The position numbers and the translations under genes are program-made. From Streptomyces chattanoogensis (lineage in GTDB: Bacteria; Actinomycetota; Actinomycetes; Streptomycetales; Streptomycetaceae), in contig NZ_LGKG01000101.1 in the NCBI RefSeq assembly GCF_001294335.1, positions 1 through 64,000 on the forward strand: a stretch of 64,000 nt of DNA, in the 5' to 3' direction. This document shows, in pieces, positions 23,715 through 32,245 of this stretch. The first letter of the stretch is position 1; the number at the start of each line of letters is the position of its first letter. The notes under the pieces were generated by a model, which was not told where the DNA came from, did no database searches, and saw only the letters and a program-made list of their open reading frames with translations.

Positions 23715-25643
23715 GTGAACATCCTCAGAGACACCACCCCGACCAGCCACACCGCCGCACCACCGAATACCAGTACACCGGGTGTGGTCTTCTCCGCGCC
23801 GGCTCTTACCGGGCCCGAAGTCAGCGAGCGCTTCCCGTACGGAATTCAGGGCCTGATACGCGAACAGGCGCAACGTACGCCCGACCGCATCGCCTGCGCC
23901 GACGACGGCCGGACGTTGACCTACCGGGAGGTCGAGCTCGCCAGCGACGCACTGGCGGCTGCCCTGCTGGAGTCGACCGGAGGAGGCGGCGCGGCGGTGG
24001 CGGTCCACCTGGCCAAGAGCGTCGACGTGACCGTCGCCTTGCTGGGGGTGCTCAAAGCGGGATGCTGGTACGTACCGATTGCTCTGGGCGAGCCGGACGA
24101 ACGGGTGACCCAGATGCTCGAGGACACCGAGGCGGCCGCTGTGGTCACAGCCTGCCCGGACGATCCGGCCACCCCCTTCCTGGGCATGCCGGCGCTCGCT
24201 GTCCCCACACCACCCCCCTCCACCGACGTCCGCCCCCTGATGCCTGTCCCGGCGGACCAACCGGCCTATGTCCTGTTCACCTCCGGCTCCACCGGCACCC
24301 CGAAAGGCGTGATGGTCGGCGGCGAAGCGCTGTGCAACCGCCTCGCATGGATGCGTCGTGCTTACCCACTGGGCGAGCATGATGTCGTCCTCCAGAAGAC
24401 CCCTTGCACCTTCGACGTCTCGGGATGGGAGATCTTCCTTCCGCTGATCACCGGTGCCCGCTGTCAGTACCTCGCAGAGGGCGGACAACGAGATCCCCGC
24501 GAACTGACCGCCGCCATGCGCCGTCACCGGGTGACGGTCTGCCACTTCGTGCCGTCGATGCTCGCCGAATCCCTGGCCGACCCCGTCCTCGTACGCGCCT
24601 GCTCCTCCCTGCGCCTGGTGTTCTGCAGCGGCGAGGCCCTGCCTGCCGGACTGGCCGCGCGATTCCAGCGTGCCATCGCGGCCGACCTGGTCAACCTCTA
24701 CGGCCCGACCGAAGCCGCCATCGACGTCACGCACTGGCCGGTGCCCAACCCGCTCCCGTCCCACCAGCCCGTCCTCATCGGCCGCCCGATCGACAACACG
24801 GACCTGTACGTGCTCGATCACCAGGGACGCTCCGTGCCCACAGGAGAGCAAGGGGAACTCTGGATCGGCGGCACACCGGTGGCGCTGGGCTACGCGGGCC
24901 GCCCCGAGGCCACCGCTGCGGCCTTCGCCGACCTGGATGGTGAGCGCCGCTACCGCACCGGTGACCTCGTCCGCGTCGTCGGCGGCGAGCTCGAGTACCT
25001 GGGCCGCATCGACGACCAACTGAAGGTGCGCGGTGTGCGGATCGAACCGGCCGAGATCGAGAACGCCCTCTGCCGGCATCCAGCAGTGGGCCAGGCTGTC
25101 GTCGTACCGCGGAACTCGGCCAACGGCGACCTCGAGCTGGCCGCTGTGGTGGCCCCGGCCCGCACCCCGAGCCATGAGCACCCGACCGCCCCCGAACTCC
25201 GCACCTTCCTGGCCCACCACCTGCCGCGTGCCCACCTTCCGGCCATGGTGCACTGGATCGACGCGATTCCGCTGACCCGCAGCGGCAAGGCCGACCGCGC
25301 AAGACTGCGCGACACCGTGAGCCGAAGAGCGGATCCTGGCACGGCTCCCTGCACGGACCCGCTGGCATCGCGACCGGACGAGGAGACTCTGACCGACAGA
25401 TGGTGGAGCCTGCTGGGCCCGCCCCCGGCCTGCGGGGCCGAGATCGGTTTCGTCACCCTCGGCGGACACTCGCTCACCGCCGTGCGGCTCCTCGCCTGGT
25501 GCCAGACCAGATTCGGCGTGGAAGTGCCACTGCGCATGCTGCTCGACGACGACGCATCCCTCGCCGAGCTGGCCACATTCCTCGACGCAGCGGGAGTTAC
25601 GACGGGAATGACGACGGAAGCGACGAAGGGAATCACGGCCTGA
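23715..25643 (+). CDS. Stand-alone NRPS adenylation-PCP didomain, serine-type specificity code
   Basis: 642 residues, GTG start preceded by AGAAAGG. The A domain has TSGSTGTPKG, YGPTE, YRTGD and the terminal lysine motif SGKADR. The PCP near the C-terminus has LGGHS. The hand-read code D-V-W-H-F-S-L-I-D-K differs by one conservative change from the serine code of EntF-type domains. There is no condensation domain, so the loaded residue must be passed on in trans or serve as the carrier-bound substrate of a modifying enzyme. The adjacent SyrP-like oxygenase is the obvious partner. It is followed after one base by the glutamate mutase genes. A diaminopropionate-type substrate is the main alternative. 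Confidence 0.9.
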   Translation: MNILRDTTPTSHTAAPPNTSTPGVVFSAPALTGPEVSERFPYGIQGLIREQAQRTPDRIACADDGRTLTYREVELASDALAAALLESTGGGGAAVAVHLAKSVDVTVALLGVLKAGCWYVPIALGEPDERVTQMLEDTEAAAVVTACPDDPATPFLGMPALAVPTPPPSTDVRPLMPVPADQPAYVLFTSGSTGTPKGVMVGGEALCNRLAWMRRAYPLGEHDVVLQKTPCTFDVSGWEIFLPLITGARCQYLAEGGQRDPRELTAAMRRHRVTVCHFVPSMLAESLADPVLVRACSSLRLVFCSGEALPAGLAARFQRAIAADLVNLYGPTEAAIDVTHWPVPNPLPSHQPVLIGRPIDNTDLYVLDHQGRSVPTGEQGELWIGGTPVALGYAGRPEATAAAFADLDGERRYRTGDLVRVVGGELEYLGRIDDQLKVRGVRIEPAEIENALCRHPAVGQAVVVPRNSANGDLELAAVVAPARTPSHEHPTAPELRTFLAHHLPRAHLPAMVHWIDAIPLTRSGKADRARLRDTVSRRADPGTAPCTDPLASRPDEETLTDRWWSLLGPPPACGAEIGFVTLGGHSLTAVRLLAWCQTRFGVEVPLRMLLDDDASLAELATFLDAAGVTTGMTTEATKGITA

Positions 25644-25644
25644 G

Positions 25645-26079
25645 ATGTCGGCAGCACGAGACGCGCGCACGGTCCTCATCGCCGGGCCGGCCTCCGACGC
25701 GCATACCTGGAACCTGATTTACCTGCAACTCCTCGTTGAGGAGCTCGGCCACCCCACCGTCAACCTGGGCCCTTGCGTCCCCGACGAAGCCATTGTCGAG
25801 GCATGCCTCCTGTACCGCCCCCGACTGCTGGTCCTCAGCAGCGTCAACGGCCATGGCCACCAGGACGGCATACGCCTGATCACACGTATCCGCGCGACGG
25901 CGGACCTCGCCGCACTGCCGGTTGTCATCGGCGGAAAGCTGGGCATCTCCGGAGCGGATACGGACCATGCCGACCACCTGCGTGACGCCGGATTCGACGC
26001 CGTCTACCCCGACAGCCCGGACGCCGTGACGGACTTCTGCCGCTTCATCGCATCCCTGTCGGAAAGGGTCGTCTCATGA
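25645..26079 (+). CDS. Glutamate mutase small (cobalamin-binding) subunit
   Basis: A 144-residue B12-binding protein. It retains the lower-ligand histidine in SDAHTWN, the LSSVNGHG segment and the GGKLG turn that form the cobalamin pocket. The canonical DxHxxG reads D-A-H-T-W-N, with Asn at the glycine position. With the large subunit it converts L-glutamate to (2S,3S)-3-methylaspartate. The start lies one base after the A-PCP stop and the end overlaps the large subunit by four bases (ATGA), so translation is coupled. In a peptide cluster it supplies 3-methylaspartate as a building block. Confidence 0.9.
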   Translation: MSAARDARTVLIAGPASDAHTWNLIYLQLLVEELGHPTVNLGPCVPDEAIVEACLLYRPRLLVLSSVNGHGHQDGIRLITRIRATADLAALPVVIGGKLGISGADTDHADHLRDAGFDAVYPDSPDAVTDFCRFIASLSERVVS

Positions 26080-27497
26080 CCGGCAGCAGGCCCCTGCCCG
26101 CCGATCCGCCTCCGACAGAGCGTCCCCCTGACTTCGGCTCCTTCATAAGGGAACGACACCGGACCGTCGGCACCGTCGTGCAACCCCGCATGGGCTTCAG
26201 CGATCCCGCAACCATGCGCGCGGGCCTCCTGGCGACCAAAGCGGCGGCTGCCGCGACGGCGGGCACGCTAACCGTCGACAGCTATACCCGAGTCGGCGAC
26301 CTGCGTGCGGTGGCCGAAGCACTCACCGCAGGCATCGGCCTCAACGGATACCCCATCGCCCATCACGACGCCGCCATCACACGTGAGGTGCTGACCGGAG
26401 TCCAGTCGGAATCTTTCGCGGTGCAGGTACGCCACGGATCCGCCGCCCCCTTCGACATCGTCACCTCACTGCTCGCCGCGGGCCTCAGCGCCACCGAGGG
26501 CGGACCGGTCTCGTATTGCCTCCCCTATGGACGCACGCCCTTGGCCGAGTCCGTACGCAATTGGGAGGCGTCCTGCCGCCTCCTGGCACACAGCGGCGAA
26601 ACCGGTGTCCGGCCGCACCTCGAAACCTTCGGGGGCTGCATGCTGGGACAGCTCTGCCCGCCGAGCCTGCTGGTCGCCATCAGTGTCTTGGAGGCACTGT
26701 TCTTCCGGCAGCACGGGCTGCACAGCATCTCGGTCAGCTACGCCCAGCAGCCCAGCCTCGAGCAGAACAGAGAAGCCATCGCGGCGCTGCGACGCTTGTG
26801 CGGCCGTTTTCTGCCGGATGTGGAGTGGCACGTCGTGCTCTACACATACATGGGTGTCTATCCCACTACGGCGAACGGCGCCTATCGACTGCTCGCAGAG
26901 GCCGCCGTGCTGGCTGCGTCCACCCGTACGGAACGCTTGATCGTCAAAACGGTGGCGGAATCGAGCCGTATTCCCACCATCGAGGAGAACGTGGCCGCCC
27001 TCGAGTACGCAGCCGCGGTCACGGGCCGGTGGGCCAGGGACCGGTCGGCCAGGGACGAGCCCAAGGACGCCATGGCCCCGGGATCCGGCGACTCCCAGAC
27101 CTACCTCGAAGCGCTCCGGCTGATCGAGGCGGTACGCGAACTCGACGACGACCTTGGCAAGGCGCTCACCCGCGCATTCCGGTTCGGATATCTCGACGTC
27201 CCGTACTGCCTGCACCCGGACAACCAAGGACGCTGCCGCAGTTACCTCGACGACTCCGGCAGTATCAGATGGGCGGACATCGGCTCCCTGCCGTTGGGCG
27301 GCATCGTCGAATCGAGCGATGCCAGGCAGGTCGGCTCGGCCGAGTTGCTGGGCGCCTTGTCCTACGTACGCAGGGTGTACGACGGGGACGCGATCGCCGG
27401 CAGGACGGGCTCGGCGGGGGACCCGACCGCTGCGCACCTGCCGGCGATGCCGCGGTGCGCATCCGGGGGGCTGCCCGGGCAGCCGATTGGCTCGTGA
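26076..27497 (+). CDS. Glutamate mutase large (epsilon) subunit, methylaspartate mutase
   Basis: 473 residues, overlapping the small-subunit stop by four bases. Recognisable family segments are QPRMGFSDP, LTVDSYTRVGD, the VQVRHGSAAPFDI stretch, EGGPVSYCLPYGR, the HLETFGGCMLGQLCPPS segment and the C-terminal FGYLDVPYCLHPDN block. This subunit holds the glutamate-binding barrel and pairs with the cobalamin subunit for radical carbon-skeleton rearrangement of glutamate to 3-methylaspartate. It closes the biosynthetic run of genes. The A domains of modules 3 and 6 are the likely acceptors of its product. Confidence 0.92.
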   Translation: MTGSRPLPADPPPTERPPDFGSFIRERHRTVGTVVQPRMGFSDPATMRAGLLATKAAAAATAGTLTVDSYTRVGDLRAVAEALTAGIGLNGYPIAHHDAAITREVLTGVQSESFAVQVRHGSAAPFDIVTSLLAAGLSATEGGPVSYCLPYGRTPLAESVRNWEASCRLLAHSGETGVRPHLETFGGCMLGQLCPPSLLVAISVLEALFFRQHGLHSISVSYAQQPSLEQNREAIAALRRLCGRFLPDVEWHVVLYTYMGVYPTTANGAYRLLAEAAVLAASTRTERLIVKTVAESSRIPTIEENVAALEYAAAVTGRWARDRSARDEPKDAMAPGSGDSQTYLEALRLIEAVRELDDDLGKALTRAFRFGYLDVPYCLHPDNQGRCRSYLDDSGSIRWADIGSLPLGGIVESSDARQVGSAELLGALSYVRRVYDGDAIAGRTGSAGDPTAAHLPAMPRCASGGLPGQPIGS

Positions 27498-28041
27498 CGG
27501 GCTGGTCCTAGGAGGCCGCTGGGTGCCAAGCGCGTCGGCCCTGCCTGCCGTCGGGCCTCCGGCCGCATCGCTCTCGCCCGCGCATACCCGCTACTGCGAA
27601 CTTGAAGCCGCAGGTCAAGCCACCACCGCGGCGCTCGACACCTGAGGCGACACGACCTGGCGAAGCAGACGTACTGTCCGACCTTCGCCGGGGGCTTCCC
27701 GCTCCGACGGGTAGACCGAGCGCATGTTCGTGAGCTGCCGCTCACGGTGGGACGTCGGATTGATGTTGACGCTCCGTCGCTCCGAGTGCTGAATCGCGTC
27801 ATCGGAAGGAGACGTCCCTGCACGCCCAGGAAGACCAGTACGGGAGCAGAGCATCGCGCTGATCGTCCGGCTTGACCACGGAAACCGCGATATTTTGAAC
27901 CGCGCGATCCTTCTGGCGTGGACCAATGGCGCTGTCCGCCACGACCAGTCGGCCGCTGTAATCGTCGGCGGGCGCCGGGCATACGCGGGGCGGCGGTCTC
28001 GTCCAGACGGTGCTGGACCACCACGGGATGCAGGAGACGGG
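27498..28041 (+). other. Intergenic stretch, no gene recognised
   Basis: About 540 bases between glutamate mutase and the AraC regulator. Reading frames here have no recognisable protein family and no convincing start. The AraC gene's promoter must lie in this interval, but I cannot point to a clear -35/-10 pair. A widely spaced inverted repeat (GGAGGCC near 27512, GGCCTCC near 27554) could belong to a terminator for the biosynthetic operon; this is weak. Confidence 0.4.
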
Positions 28042-29034
28042 ATGCTGAACGAAACTGAATTTCGAACTGATGGCCTATCTCGTGGGGACCGGTTCGGCTT
28101 TTGGTGCGAGCGTATCGGCCGAACCACCGATGTACCGCTGGACCTTTATAGCGACCACGCGGCGGATTTCTGGGCACACCAGCGAGTTCTGGAGCTCGGC
28201 GCGATTCAGGTCTGGCCCGCGACCCACCATGCCCTGGGCTATCGCCGGATTCCCAAGCACATCCTCCAGTCCGATCCCGAGCACTACCACATCGGGATCC
28301 CGCTGAAGGGGACCAATCAAGTCGCTTGGGCCGACGAGAAGGCCGTCTACGGACCCTACGACATACGGGTCCACGACAGCTCACGGGCAGTCGAAGTCAA
28401 CTGCGCCAACGGACCCGATTTGTTCTCGGGCATCGGGATCGAAGTCCCCAGGGCACAACTGCACCTGCCGCGGAACAAGTTGGACCAACTCTATGCCCGC
28501 AGCATGTCCGGGCGGGAAGGGGTCGGCGGCCTGCTGGTGCAGTTCCTTACCCAGCTCACGGCGGACACCAGCCCCTACCAGCCATCCGATGCCCCACGTC
28601 TGGGAACAATCGTGGTCGACCTGCTGTCCGCACTGTTCGCCCACGTTCTGGACGCAGACCGAACCCTTGCGCCGGAAACCCGTAGTCGGACCTTGGTACT
28701 GCGCATTCGGGCCTACGTCCAGCGGAACCTGCACGACCCACGGTTGACCCCGCAAGCGATCGCCGCCGCACACCACATCTCCACCAGCTACCTGCATCGC
28801 CTCTTCCAGAACGAGCACGAGACCATCGCGGCCTGGATTCGCCGCCAGCGCCTGGAACATGCCCGCCGCGACATTGCCGACCCCGCAATGTGCTCCACCG
28901 CCATCCATGTCATCGCCGCCCGCTGGGGCTTCACACGCGCCAGTGACTTCTCGCGCGCCTTCCGTACTGCCTACGGCATGACGCCCAGGGATTACCGGCA
29001 CCAAGCCCTTCTCGGCCCCGGGTCGACCGCGTGA
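28042..29034 (+). CDS. AraC/XylS-family transcriptional regulator
   Basis: 330 residues from an ATG preceded by AGGAGA (28032-28037); a longer reading frame from 27895 lacks this site. The N-terminal ~190 residues resemble the AraC-binding-like domain common in actinomycetes. The C-terminal ~100 residues carry two helix-turn-helix units (LTPQAIAAAHHISTSYLHRLF and WGFTRASDFSRAFRTAYGMTPRDYR). It follows the NRPS cluster on the same strand and could control it, though such regulators also occur as free-standing genes. The ligand is unknown. Confidence 0.9.
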   Translation: MLNETEFRTDGLSRGDRFGFWCERIGRTTDVPLDLYSDHAADFWAHQRVLELGAIQVWPATHHALGYRRIPKHILQSDPEHYHIGIPLKGTNQVAWADEKAVYGPYDIRVHDSSRAVEVNCANGPDLFSGIGIEVPRAQLHLPRNKLDQLYARSMSGREGVGGLLVQFLTQLTADTSPYQPSDAPRLGTIVVDLLSALFAHVLDADRTLAPETRSRTLVLRIRAYVQRNLHDPRLTPQAIAAAHHISTSYLHRLFQNEHETIAAWIRRQRLEHARRDIADPAMCSTAIHVIAARWGFTRASDFSRAFRTAYGMTPRDYRHQALLGPGSTA

Positions 29035-29354
29035 ACTCATTGCCGAGGACTGCGAACGCTGCACCAACGACTTCCGACGGTATGGCTTGCGATGACGTGT
29101 TGCATCGCAGGTCGATGTACTTGGCCAAACTCGGTGCCGCCAATGTCTGGGACACCCTCGTCCGCGGTCTGGCCTTCGCCAACCCGGCCTGGCTCACCGA
29201 CAGTGGCTGGTGGAGCTACAAGAAGACCAAGCAGAGTGCTTCCGCCGTCGCCGTCAATGACGACGCCACGTTCGGTGAGTTCCGCGCAGCGGTGGTCTTC
29301 CGGCCTTTGCCGAGACGCTCGACGAGTTCCGGCACCCCCGGCCGGTGCCAGTAG
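29031..29354 (+). CDS. Uncertain small open frame overlapping the AraC stop
   Basis: A GTG at 29031 overlaps the AraC stop codon (GTGA) and opens a 107-residue frame. Residues ~25-75 (including YLAKLGAANVWD and LAFANPAWLTDSGWW) look protein-like, while the last ~20 residues are low-complexity and probably a frameshifted tail. I do not recognise a family. It runs into a flavin-monooxygenase remnant, so it may itself be a broken gene rather than a real product. Confidence 0.3.
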   Translation: MNSLPRTANAAPTTSDGMACDDVLHRRSMYLAKLGAANVWDTLVRGLAFANPAWLTDSGWWSYKKTKQSASAVAVNDDATFGEFRAAVVFRPLPRRSTSSGTPGRCQ

Positions 29355-29359
29355 GCTTC

Positions 29360-29490
29360 AACCGACATGCCACCGATGAAACTCACCCGCCTTCGCCGAA
29401 GGCCGGATCGCGCTGCTCGGTGACACGGCACACGGCACACGGCATGACACCGAACCTCGGCCAAGGCCTGTTGCGAAAGTCGATCAAGGT
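29360..29490 (+). pseudogene. Remnant of a class A flavin monooxygenase, frameshifted by a 7-bp triplication
   Basis: One frame reads FAEGRIALLGDTAHG and another continues with MTPNLGQG; together they rebuild the FAD-binding motif GD(A/T)AHxMTPNLGQG of class A flavoprotein monooxygenases. The break coincides with three tandem copies of a 7-base unit (acacggc) at about 29423-29443. Two copies would restore the frame. Only about 40 codons of the family are left and both ends run into unrelated sequence. Confidence 0.65.
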
Positions 29491-29633
29491 TGTAGGTGAT
29501 CGAGCGCCGTGGCTCCGGTCATGTGACTGGCCGGCGGGTGTAGCCCGAGACGGTCTCGCTGTCGGCAGGCAGTTCGGTCGTCGCCGACTCCGGCTGGGGC
29601 CGCGGCTGTTGCCTCTGGGCGGCGCTGTGACGT

Positions 29634-29993
29634 CTATCGCGCGGCGGCGAGGACGAGGGACGCAGCGGCCAGACCCAGGTAGCCGCCGGGAAACGCGATG
29701 GTGCGGTAAACGCGGGCACGGAGGTGCGCGGCGATGGCGCCGATGAAGAACAGGACGAGCCCCGTCGCGGCGGCGATGCCGATGGACCGGACGCCCAGGA
29801 GCCCGAGCAGGAGCCCGGCAGCTCCCGCGGCCTTGAGCGCGGCGAGCCAAGGGAGCCAGGACTGCGGAAGACCGACCTCGGCCGAGTTGGCGAGGACGAA
29901 CCTGGCGCTCGCACAGTCAGCCACGGCGATCCCCGCGTTGGCCGTGACCGTGATGACGGTGATGATCACGTAGGCGGTGAACATCTGCCTCAC
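29634..29993 (-). CDS. DoxX-like small membrane protein
   Basis: 119 residues with four predicted hydrophobic segments (about 5-25, 45-65, 70-90 and 98-117). This matches the length and pattern of the DoxX-like family of small integral membrane proteins, including a central LKAAGAAGLLLGLLG segment typical of the group. Function in this family is mostly undefined; some members relate to redox stress. It is divergent from a LysR gene 109 bases away, and LysR proteins often regulate the divergent neighbour, so it is the probable target. Confidence 0.8.
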   Translation of the reverse strand: MRQMFTAYVIITVITVTANAGIAVADCASARFVLANSAEVGLPQSWLPWLAALKAAGAAGLLLGLLGVRSIGIAAATGLVLFFIGAIAAHLRARVYRTIAFPGGYLGLAAASLVLAAAR

Positions 29994-30102
29994 CTCTCAG
30001 TTGACTACATGGCGGGGCGTGGGCGGGCCGTCGCCGATCGCTACGACAAGCATCCCGAGCCCTGGGAGCGGTGGCCAATACCTGCACCCATAACCTGACG
30101 GC
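29994..30102. promoter_or_regulatory. Divergent promoter region between DoxX-like gene and LysR gene
   Basis: A 109-base interval separates two divergent starts, a layout in which LysR proteins usually bind and control both genes. I could not single out a convincing T-N11-A site by eye. Confidence 0.5.
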
Positions 30103-31014
30103 ATGGATGTGGACACCCGGCTGTTGCGCTACTTCGTCGCCGTGGCGGAGGAGGGGACCCTCACCCGTGCCGCGGAACGACTGTTCGTGTCCCAGCCGGC
30201 GCTCACCAAGCAGATCAAGCAGTTGGAGACCCAGCTCGGAGTGCGGCTGTTCAGCCGGTCCCGCACCGGCATGGCCCTCACCGAGCCGGGCCGGGCCCTG
30301 GCAGAGCGAGTGCCCGGCCTGCTGGCGGACTGGGACCAGGCGCTGCGGGAGACCAGGAGCGCGGCCGGCCGGGCAGCCTGCGTGCTGCAGGTCGGCTTCC
30401 TGGCCAGTGCTGCCAACGAGGCGACCCCTCGCATCATCGCGGACTTCGCACGGCGCCGACCGGGCTGGCGGGCGGACATGCGGCAGGCTGCCTGGTCGAA
30501 TCCGAGCGCCGGACTTGCCGAGGGGGACGTCGACGTCGCCCTGCTGCGGCTGCCCTTCCCCGGCCAGGACGCCCTGCGGACGACGGTGTTGTTCACTGAG
30601 CCCCGCTGGGTCGCTCTCCCCACGGGACACCCATTGGCACCCTGCGACCTGATCGCCTTCCACGATCTGTGGGATGAACCGTTCGTGGCCGCCCCGCCCG
30701 AGTCAGGCTGGTGGCGGGACCACTGGCTGGCCACCGACGAACGCGACGGCCACCCGGTCCGCATCGGCGCCGTCACCGACCTGCCGGACGACTGGCTCAG
30801 CGCAATCGCCAATGGCTATGGCATCGCCCTCGCCCCCGCATCCGCCGCCCGCTTCTACGCCCGCCCCGGCGTCGTCTACCGCCCCGTCAGCGGCGTCAGC
30901 CCCAGTCAGGTGGGCGTCGCCTGGGCCCCCGCCGACGACACCCATCCCATCGTTCAGGACTTCGTCCGCTGCTGCCTGGACAACAGACCCCGCCCGGAGG
31001 AGACCACCGTCTGA
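30103..31014 (+). CDS. LysR-family transcriptional regulator
   Basis: 303 residues. The N-terminal winged helix is intact: VDTRLLRYFVAVAEEGTLTR, then RLFVSQPALTKQIKQLE, then the FSRSRTGMALTEPG wing. A type 2 periplasmic-binding-like effector domain fills the remainder (about 90-290). It is transcribed away from the DoxX-like gene and probably autoregulates and controls it. Nothing in the sequence identifies the co-inducer. Confidence 0.93.
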   Translation: MDVDTRLLRYFVAVAEEGTLTRAAERLFVSQPALTKQIKQLETQLGVRLFSRSRTGMALTEPGRALAERVPGLLADWDQALRETRSAAGRAACVLQVGFLASAANEATPRIIADFARRRPGWRADMRQAAWSNPSAGLAEGDVDVALLRLPFPGQDALRTTVLFTEPRWVALPTGHPLAPCDLIAFHDLWDEPFVAAPPESGWWRDHWLATDERDGHPVRIGAVTDLPDDWLSAIANGYGIALAPASAARFYARPGVVYRPVSGVSPSQVGVAWAPADDTHPIVQDFVRCCLDNRPRPEETTV

Positions 31015-31145
31015 TCACACAGTCGGTGCCGACTGCCCAACAGACCGCGCTCGTTACCCTTGGGCAGCAGCGGCTCCAGGCGGGCCCACTGTGCCTCCGT
31101 CGGATTTCCGCGTGCCAAGAACCGAGATCGTCCCACGTCCAAGAT
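31015..31145 (-). pseudogene. IS5-type transposase N-terminal remnant
   Basis: The minus strand reads PTEAQWARLEPLLPKG followed by a scrambled tail. This is the characteristic beginning of IS5-family transposases (LTDAQWARLEPLLP). No DDE residues survive. The remaining sequence up to about 31560 contains no recognisable gene; the region between LysR and the PPOX gene is therefore IS debris plus spacer. Confidence 0.65.
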
Positions 31146-31579
31146 CCACTTTGGCCGCCCGCGCGCCAGGGCGCGGAGTGGGGCCGGAGTCGCCGGGGCT
31201 CATGGCGGTCGGGCGCGGGACAGACTCCTGGCTCCGGGGCGAGGTAAGAGCAGGACAGCCAGGTAGCCAGGTTCGTCAAAGAACTCCTCACAGAATGGTC
31301 AGGTCGGACGACATGGCCGGCTTCACCCGCGCTGACCCCTGCCCCCGCCAGGGTGCCGGCCGACGAGCCGGCCGGACTCTCCTCGGCCCGGCACAGCAGC
31401 AGGCCGAGGTGGACGCCGTGCTGCCCCTGACGGTGCCCGCTCGCCGAGATCCGCCTCGTACGGACAGGCATCACCCCGACACGTTCGTCCGACTGCTTCG
31501 GGGAGCAGCGACCGGTCAACGCGGGCGAGATCACGCGCTGACCCGCGAACTGCCTCGGTCGTCTTCTAGGGTCGTCCGT

Positions 31580-32245
31580 ATGACGATCGACACGGGGACC
31601 ACCGGCTTGCTCTTCGACTCCCTCCGGGCGGACGCCCTCACCAGCCCGGACCAGCTGCGCGAGCTCTACCCGCAGCCGAACACGAACGCGCTCCGCAAGG
31701 AGATCGACCGCCTGACCGAGGAGACTCGGGCGCTGATTGGCTGCTCCTCGCTGGTGTTCATCGGCAGTGCGGACGCCGAGGGCCGGGCGGACGTGACGCC
31801 GCGCGGCGGCCCGGCCGGATTCGTCTCGGTGCTGGACGAGCGAACCTTGGCGATCCCCGACGCGACCGGCAACAAACGGCTCGACACCATGCACAACGTG
31901 CTGGAGACCGGACGCGTCGGCCTGCTCTTCCTCATCCCCGGCCGCCCGACCACGCTGCGCGTCAATGGCCGCGCCTGCGTCTCGGCGCGCCCGGAGCTGC
32001 TCGCCCAACTCACTCCCGTTGGCAAACCGCCGGTGACTGCGCTGGTGGTCCATGTTGAGCAGGTCTATCCGCACTGCCCGAAGTCGCTGATACGCGCCAA
32101 CGCCTGGCAACCGAAGAACTGGGTGCCTGCCGACGCCCAGCCGACCAGCGCCGAGGTGACGCTGGCCCAGCTCAACCTGCCGGGCCTGACCGTCGACCAG
32201 ATCGAGGAGGCCGAACGGGAGTCGCTGCGCCTGCGTTACGAGTGA
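31580..32245 (+). CDS. Pyridoxamine 5'-phosphate oxidase-fold flavoprotein (MSMEG_1061-like)
   Basis: 221 residues from the ATG at 31580. The split-barrel flavin-binding fold is indicated by FIGSADAEGRADVTPRGGPAGFV, DERTLAIPDATGNKRLDTMHNVLE and VGLLFLIPGRPTTLRVNG, followed by a C-terminal HCPKSLIRANAW segment. This matches the FMN-dependent PPOX-type group typified by MSMEG_1061, whose members use FMN or F420-like cofactors; the physiological substrate is unknown. An upstream-extended frame from 30674 overlaps LysR and is rejected. The stop overlaps the 3' end of the converging M6 protease remnant. Confidence 0.88.
   Translation: MTIDTGTTGLLFDSLRADALTSPDQLRELYPQPNTNALRKEIDRLTEETRALIGCSSLVFIGSADAEGRADVTPRGGPAGFVSVLDERTLAIPDATGNKRLDTMHNVLETGRVGLLFLIPGRPTTLRVNGRACVSARPELLAQLTPVGKPPVTALVVHVEQVYPHCPKSLIRANAWQPKNWVPADAQPTSAEVTLAQLNLPGLTVDQIEEAERESLRLRYE

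Noticed and set aside
1926..25679. Very long antisense open frames opposite the NRPS and A-PCP genes (for example 1926-4370, 6606-9497, 14358-16958, 20208-22922, 23196-25679 on the minus strand)
   Set aside because: They mirror the conserved NRPS codons, have His/Arg/Gln-rich compositions with no family, and arise from high GC.
31142..31579. Upstream extension of the PPOX gene to 30674
   Set aside because: The extension overlaps the LysR gene in another frame and the IS5 remnant; homology begins at the ATG at 31580.
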